This document shows positions 33,398 through 36,166 of a DNA stretch of 36,166 nucleotides, one piece after another; the stretch's first letter is position 1; each line of letters opens with the position of its first letter. The DNA is from Akkermansia sp. Its GTDB lineage: Bacteria > Verrucomicrobiota > Verrucomicrobiia > Verrucomicrobiales > Akkermansiaceae. The stretch lies in contig JALFWB010000047.1 in NCBI GenBank assembly GCA_022787425.1, forward strand, positions 1 to 36,166, in the 5' to 3' direction. The translations under genes and the position numbers were made by a program. The notes beneath the pieces are model-generated. The model made no database searches, was not told where the DNA came from, and saw only the letters and a program-made list of their open reading frames with translations.

Positions 33398-34147
33398 ATG
33401 AAAATCTCGATCATTTCAGCAGGAAAGTCCATCACAAACGGACGCGATTACCATTGGAACGATGACATCATCCCGGTGGGCATTCAACCCATGCAGGCCG
33501 TTCTCAATGAGCAGAGTGGCAAATACTACTCCTTGGTCATCGCCGCGGATGCACCGGGAAGCTATTCCGTGTTCATGGCACGCCTCCCCTTGGTTTCCGG
33601 TGATCGGGACGACCTCGGCAGGCCCCTTTGCGCAGGAATCCTTGTACAGGAACTGAACAATTCCGAAGCGAGGCAGCTGGCCATCGAGTATATGCAGAAT
33701 CGTGAGTTAGTGCGGCAGATGCTCTGCTCTCCCGCAGTCATTCAGACAGGGGCGGATTTCAGCGTCAACTTGGCGGCAGCACAGGCCGCCGTTTGCGAAC
33801 TGCTGAAGGGAGCTGCACCCCTTGGGCAGCAAGCACCGCTGCCGGGCGAAGTCTGGGGCGAGAGCTTCACGGGGGAGTTGACTCCCGCTCTAATTCAGCG
33901 GCTCACCGACCACCGCTTGAGCGAGCGACCGGCGAACCGCGTCATCCTTTGTTATTTCACCGATACCGAGAAGCTCACGGGCGACGAGGACCTCGTGCTC
34001 CATTACTCGACACTCGGCACCTACACCAAGCCTCTCACGAGACGGCGAGGCAAACCGAAAAAGCAACTGCCGGTGGGCGTAATAGCCTTTGTCGTGGCAG
34101 CGCTCCTCTCCTTCCTATTCTTATCCGGTAACGGAAGAAAACATTAA
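33398..34147 (+). CDS. B-family protein B2 with C-terminal TM helix
   Basis: The 249-residue paralog of B1 has the same N-terminal domain (ISAGKSITNGRDYHWNDDIIP, FMARLPLVSGDRDDLGRP, NRVILCYFTDTEKL). A basic linker RRRGKPKKQ leads to one transmembrane helix (LPVGVIAFVVAALLSFLFL) and a six-residue end. By the positive-inside rule the domain is cytosolic, which makes this a tail-anchored form. It is more diverged from B1 and B3 than they are from each other. Confidence 0.65.
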   Translation: MKISIISAGKSITNGRDYHWNDDIIPVGIQPMQAVLNEQSGKYYSLVIAADAPGSYSVFMARLPLVSGDRDDLGRPLCAGILVQELNNSEARQLAIEYMQNRELVRQMLCSPAVIQTGADFSVNLAAAQAAVCELLKGAAPLGQQAPLPGEVWGESFTGELTPALIQRLTDHRLSERPANRVILCYFTDTEKLTGDEDLVLHYSTLGTYTKPLTRRRGKPKKQLPVGVIAFVVAALLSFLFLSGNGRKH

Positions 34148-34159
34148 CACCTCTCCATC

Positions 34160-34996
34160 ATGAAAATCTCCGTTATCTCGGCAGGCAAATCCATCACGAG
34201 CGGGCGCGTTTACCACTGGAACGATGACATCATCCCCGATGGTATTCAGCCCATGCAGGCCATGCTCAATGAGCAAGGCGGCAAGCACTACTCGATGGTC
34301 ATTGCTCGTGAACCGGCCGGAACCTATGCCGTCTTCATGGCGCGACTTCCCTTGGTTTCAGGGGCACGGGATGACCTCGGTCGCCCCATCTGCGCCGGCT
34401 TCTGTATCCGGGGGTTGCGCAACGAGGAGGCGCGCAAACTGGCCATCGAATATGTGAAGGACAAGAAGCACGTTGCTCAGGTGCTCTGCACCCCCGCTGT
34501 GATCAAGACAACGGCAGACTTTGAAGTAAATTCGGTAGCCGCAGAAAAAGCCGTCAGCGAGCTTCTGTGCGAGGAGCTCCCCGCCTTCGCACCCCCGGTC
34601 ACTGTCGGCGAGCTTTGGGGAGAAATCAGAGCTTGGGAACGCCGAGAGGAGCTGGTCCGCTGGCTGAAAAACCACCGCCTGAGCGAGCGCCCGGGCAATC
34701 GTGTCATCCTCTGCTACTTCATGGACATCGAGCGACTCAGCGGCAAGGAGGACTTGGTTCTGCACTATTCACCCAACGGATCATATAGCAAGGAACTTCA
34801 CGAGCCTGCTCCCGAGAATGATCTCAGGCAGAAGAACAACAATCCCGTGCAAGTGGTAGTAAAGAATATCTTAAACGAGTTACCTTCAATGCCGGAGGTC
34901 AAGGGTGGCATTGAGACAGGGAAGAACTTTATCAAGAACTGCTGGAAGAGCGTAAGCAACAAGTTCCCAGAATTAAAGAATAGGAGCAACAAATGA
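34160..34996 (+). CDS. B-family protein B3, soluble form
   Basis: The 278-residue protein carries the B domain (ISAGKSITSGRVYHWNDDIIP, FMARLPLVSGARDDLGRP, VGELWGE, NRVILCYFMDIERL). Instead of a transmembrane helix it has a polar, partly amphipathic tail (VQVVVKNILNEL, TGKNFIKNCWKSVSNKF). Its stop overlaps the A3 start by 4 nt (ATGA), the same kind of coupling as A2-B1 in reverse order. Bases 34338-34405 are identical to B1, although B2 lies between them. Confidence 0.65.
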   Translation: MKISVISAGKSITSGRVYHWNDDIIPDGIQPMQAMLNEQGGKHYSMVIAREPAGTYAVFMARLPLVSGARDDLGRPICAGFCIRGLRNEEARKLAIEYVKDKKHVAQVLCTPAVIKTTADFEVNSVAAEKAVSELLCEELPAFAPPVTVGELWGEIRAWERREELVRWLKNHRLSERPGNRVILCYFMDIERLSGKEDLVLHYSPNGSYSKELHEPAPENDLRQKNNNPVQVVVKNILNELPSMPEVKGGIETGKNFIKNCWKSVSNKFPELKNRSNK

Positions 34997-36069
34997 AATA
35001 CGATTGCATCGACGGGGTCGACACCTACACACTGGATCCCATACATATAACCATGGTGGGATGTCGAGGCTGCGGGAAGACTTCCCTTCTGGCCGCGATG
35101 TTTCACGAGATGCAGCAGAAACCATCGATGGGGATCCATGCAAACACTCACACCATAAACCGTCTAAACTGCTACCTTAAGGATCTTACACAAACCTTTA
35201 ACAAATCCGCTCCTGAGCTTGATACAAAAGAGCAGCAACAGGAGTATACTTTCATGGGGCAAGCGACCGGACAGGCCACGTTCAAAAAGAAGGCATTTTC
35301 CTACCCGTTCGTTTTCACGGATCTACCCGGGAACTGGTACAACAAGGAAATGTCCACGCATGAATCAGAGCTGAAACAAAACCTGCGTCGATCCTCGGCT
35401 GTCATGCTTACCATCGATGCACCCGCATTGATGAATGGAATCCGAATGAACCACAAGATCAATGCCCCGATGGTCATTCTCAACTGGTTTAATCAGTGCG
35501 TACCGGAACTGAAGAATGGGCATACCGTCATTTTCGTTCTCACGCGCTGCGAAACATACATTCATGATCGGGCGCAGCGGTGCAGAATGTTTGGCCTTGT
35601 CCGCAAGGAATACGGGGCCCTCATTGATCTGCTGACAAAGAACGGTATTGACTGTTTCGGGACTTGGGTAGAAACTCTGGGAGGCGTGCGCTTTCTGCGT
35701 TACGATAAAGGAGAATACGGACAACCCGTGCCGGTCTTTGAGCGGATGGGGCCCTATTCTCCCCGCAACTGCGAGATACCGCTGGTGCTGACCCTACAGC
35801 AATGCGCCAAGGCGGCCAAGCAGGGGCTGGAAAACGACCTGAACTCCTCTTGGTGGGAGAAATTCAAGGACCTTTTCGGAATCGAGCACAAGCAGCTCGC
35901 CGCCGACGGCCTGTTGGATGTCATTGAACGTCTGAAACAGGGCTTCCGCAGCACCTCGGCCCCCAACACCTTTAACCTTTTGTCATCGGAAGATGATGAA
36001 TGGGAAGAAACACCTACACCAAATTATAAGGGGACTTCCAATAAGTCATCCTTTATAATTAAGTTTTGA
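34993..36069 (+). CDS. P-loop GTPase A3
   Basis: A 358-residue, more diverged paralog of A1 and A2. It retains DGVDTYTLDPIHITMVGCRG, with GCRGCGKTS, YPFVFTDLPGNWY, TIDAPALMNG, NWFNQC, FVLTRCE (Thr for Ser at the G4 position), CFGTWVETLGG and PRNCEIPLVLTLQ. The middle insert (about 45-95) and the C terminus differ: an acidic SSEDDEWEE segment and a hydrophobic end SSFIIKF replace the A1/A2 ending. It is coupled to B3. Its stop lies inside the -35 box of the next promoter. Confidence 0.7.
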   Translation: MKYDCIDGVDTYTLDPIHITMVGCRGCGKTSLLAAMFHEMQQKPSMGIHANTHTINRLNCYLKDLTQTFNKSAPELDTKEQQQEYTFMGQATGQATFKKKAFSYPFVFTDLPGNWYNKEMSTHESELKQNLRRSSAVMLTIDAPALMNGIRMNHKINAPMVILNWFNQCVPELKNGHTVIFVLTRCETYIHDRAQRCRMFGLVRKEYGALIDLLTKNGIDCFGTWVETLGGVRFLRYDKGEYGQPVPVFERMGPYSPRNCEIPLVLTLQQCAKAAKQGLENDLNSSWWEKFKDLFGIEHKQLAADGLLDVIERLKQGFRSTSAPNTFNLLSSEDDEWEETPTPNYKGTSNKSSFIIKF

Positions 36070-36094
36070 CAAAAAATTGCCATTATGATATAAT
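36066..36094 (+). promoter_or_regulatory. Consensus promoter after A3
   Basis: Perfect TTGACA (36066-36071), 17 nt, perfect TATAAT (36089-36094), then 6 nt to the ATG at 36101. The A3 stop TGA is inside TTGACA. A leaderless transcript is predicted. Confidence 0.85.
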
Positions 36095-36100
36095 TACTTC

Positions 36101-36166
36101 ATGCCAAGCATGAATAATTCCCCGTCGTTGAATATCCCCGGAGTTGCAGAGCTCACCCCGGGCTAT
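36101..36166 (+). CDS. Start of an unidentified gene (cut by window end)
   Basis: The 22 codons from ATG at 36101 read MPSMNNSPSLNIPGVAELTP and then GY, and run off the window. The coding call rests on the perfect promoter directly upstream. A second ATG at 36110 is in frame. Nothing can be said about function. Confidence 0.45.
   Translation, partial: MPSMNNSPSLNIPGVAELTPGY

Overview
This looks like a chromosomal window from a GC-rich Verrucomicrobiota-type bacterium, possibly a gut Akkermansia relative. The evidence is the overall gene content: a TIGR03790-type secreted protein, bactofilin, a secreted GH35 beta-galactosidase, a Bacteroidetes-like ParE and a Bacteroidetes-like fused HisB. 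The assignment is inference; no rRNA is present to confirm it. Few genes have a clear Shine-Dalgarno sequence. Many transcription units instead start with a sigma70-type promoter (TTGCCA or TTGACA, usually 17 nt, then TATAAT-like) placed so close to the ATG that the mRNA would have almost no 5' leader.

Layout. 1-1076: the trailer end of a CRISPR array with type I-C-like repeats (16 full repeats; its start lies left of the window). 1125-7087 (minus): secreted TIGR03790 protein, ffh, bactofilin, frr, pyrH and a probable outer-membrane protein. 7200-10711 (plus): membrane protein, MTA/SAH-deaminase-like amidohydrolase, DEDDh exonuclease and an orphan Opp/Dpp-type ATPase. 10741-19850 (minus): a complete histidine operon in the order hisL attenuator, hisG, D, C, NB, H, A, F, IE, followed by two paralogous membrane proteins. 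19920-21842 (minus): GH35 enzyme. 21992-26590 (plus): parE-like topoisomerase subunit, histidine-phosphatase-fold protein, mscL, an HU-like protein and a secreted protein of unknown function.

26643-36069 is an accessory island. A protein with two LRAT-like domains (the first degenerate) is divergent from an operon of a dynamin-like GTPase, three paralogous P-loop GTPases (A1, A2, A3) and three paralogous proteins of a family I do not recognise (B1, B2, B3). The B proteins share an N-terminal domain but have different C-terminal ends: a transmembrane helix plus Pro-rich repeats, a short transmembrane tail, or a soluble helical tail. A relic of a fourth B gene lies between A1 and A2. Repeated duplication, nearly identical tracts, palindromes in the divergent intergenic region and a potential lipid-acting enzyme make this the best candidate for an undescribed system, perhaps a membrane-associated GTPase conflict or defence module. 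That function is inference.

The best-supported regulatory discovery is the his attenuator at 19685-19849. It has a consensus promoter, a 16-residue leader peptide with six His codons, a 10-bp antiterminator and a 9-bp terminator hairpin followed by six U, immediately before hisG.
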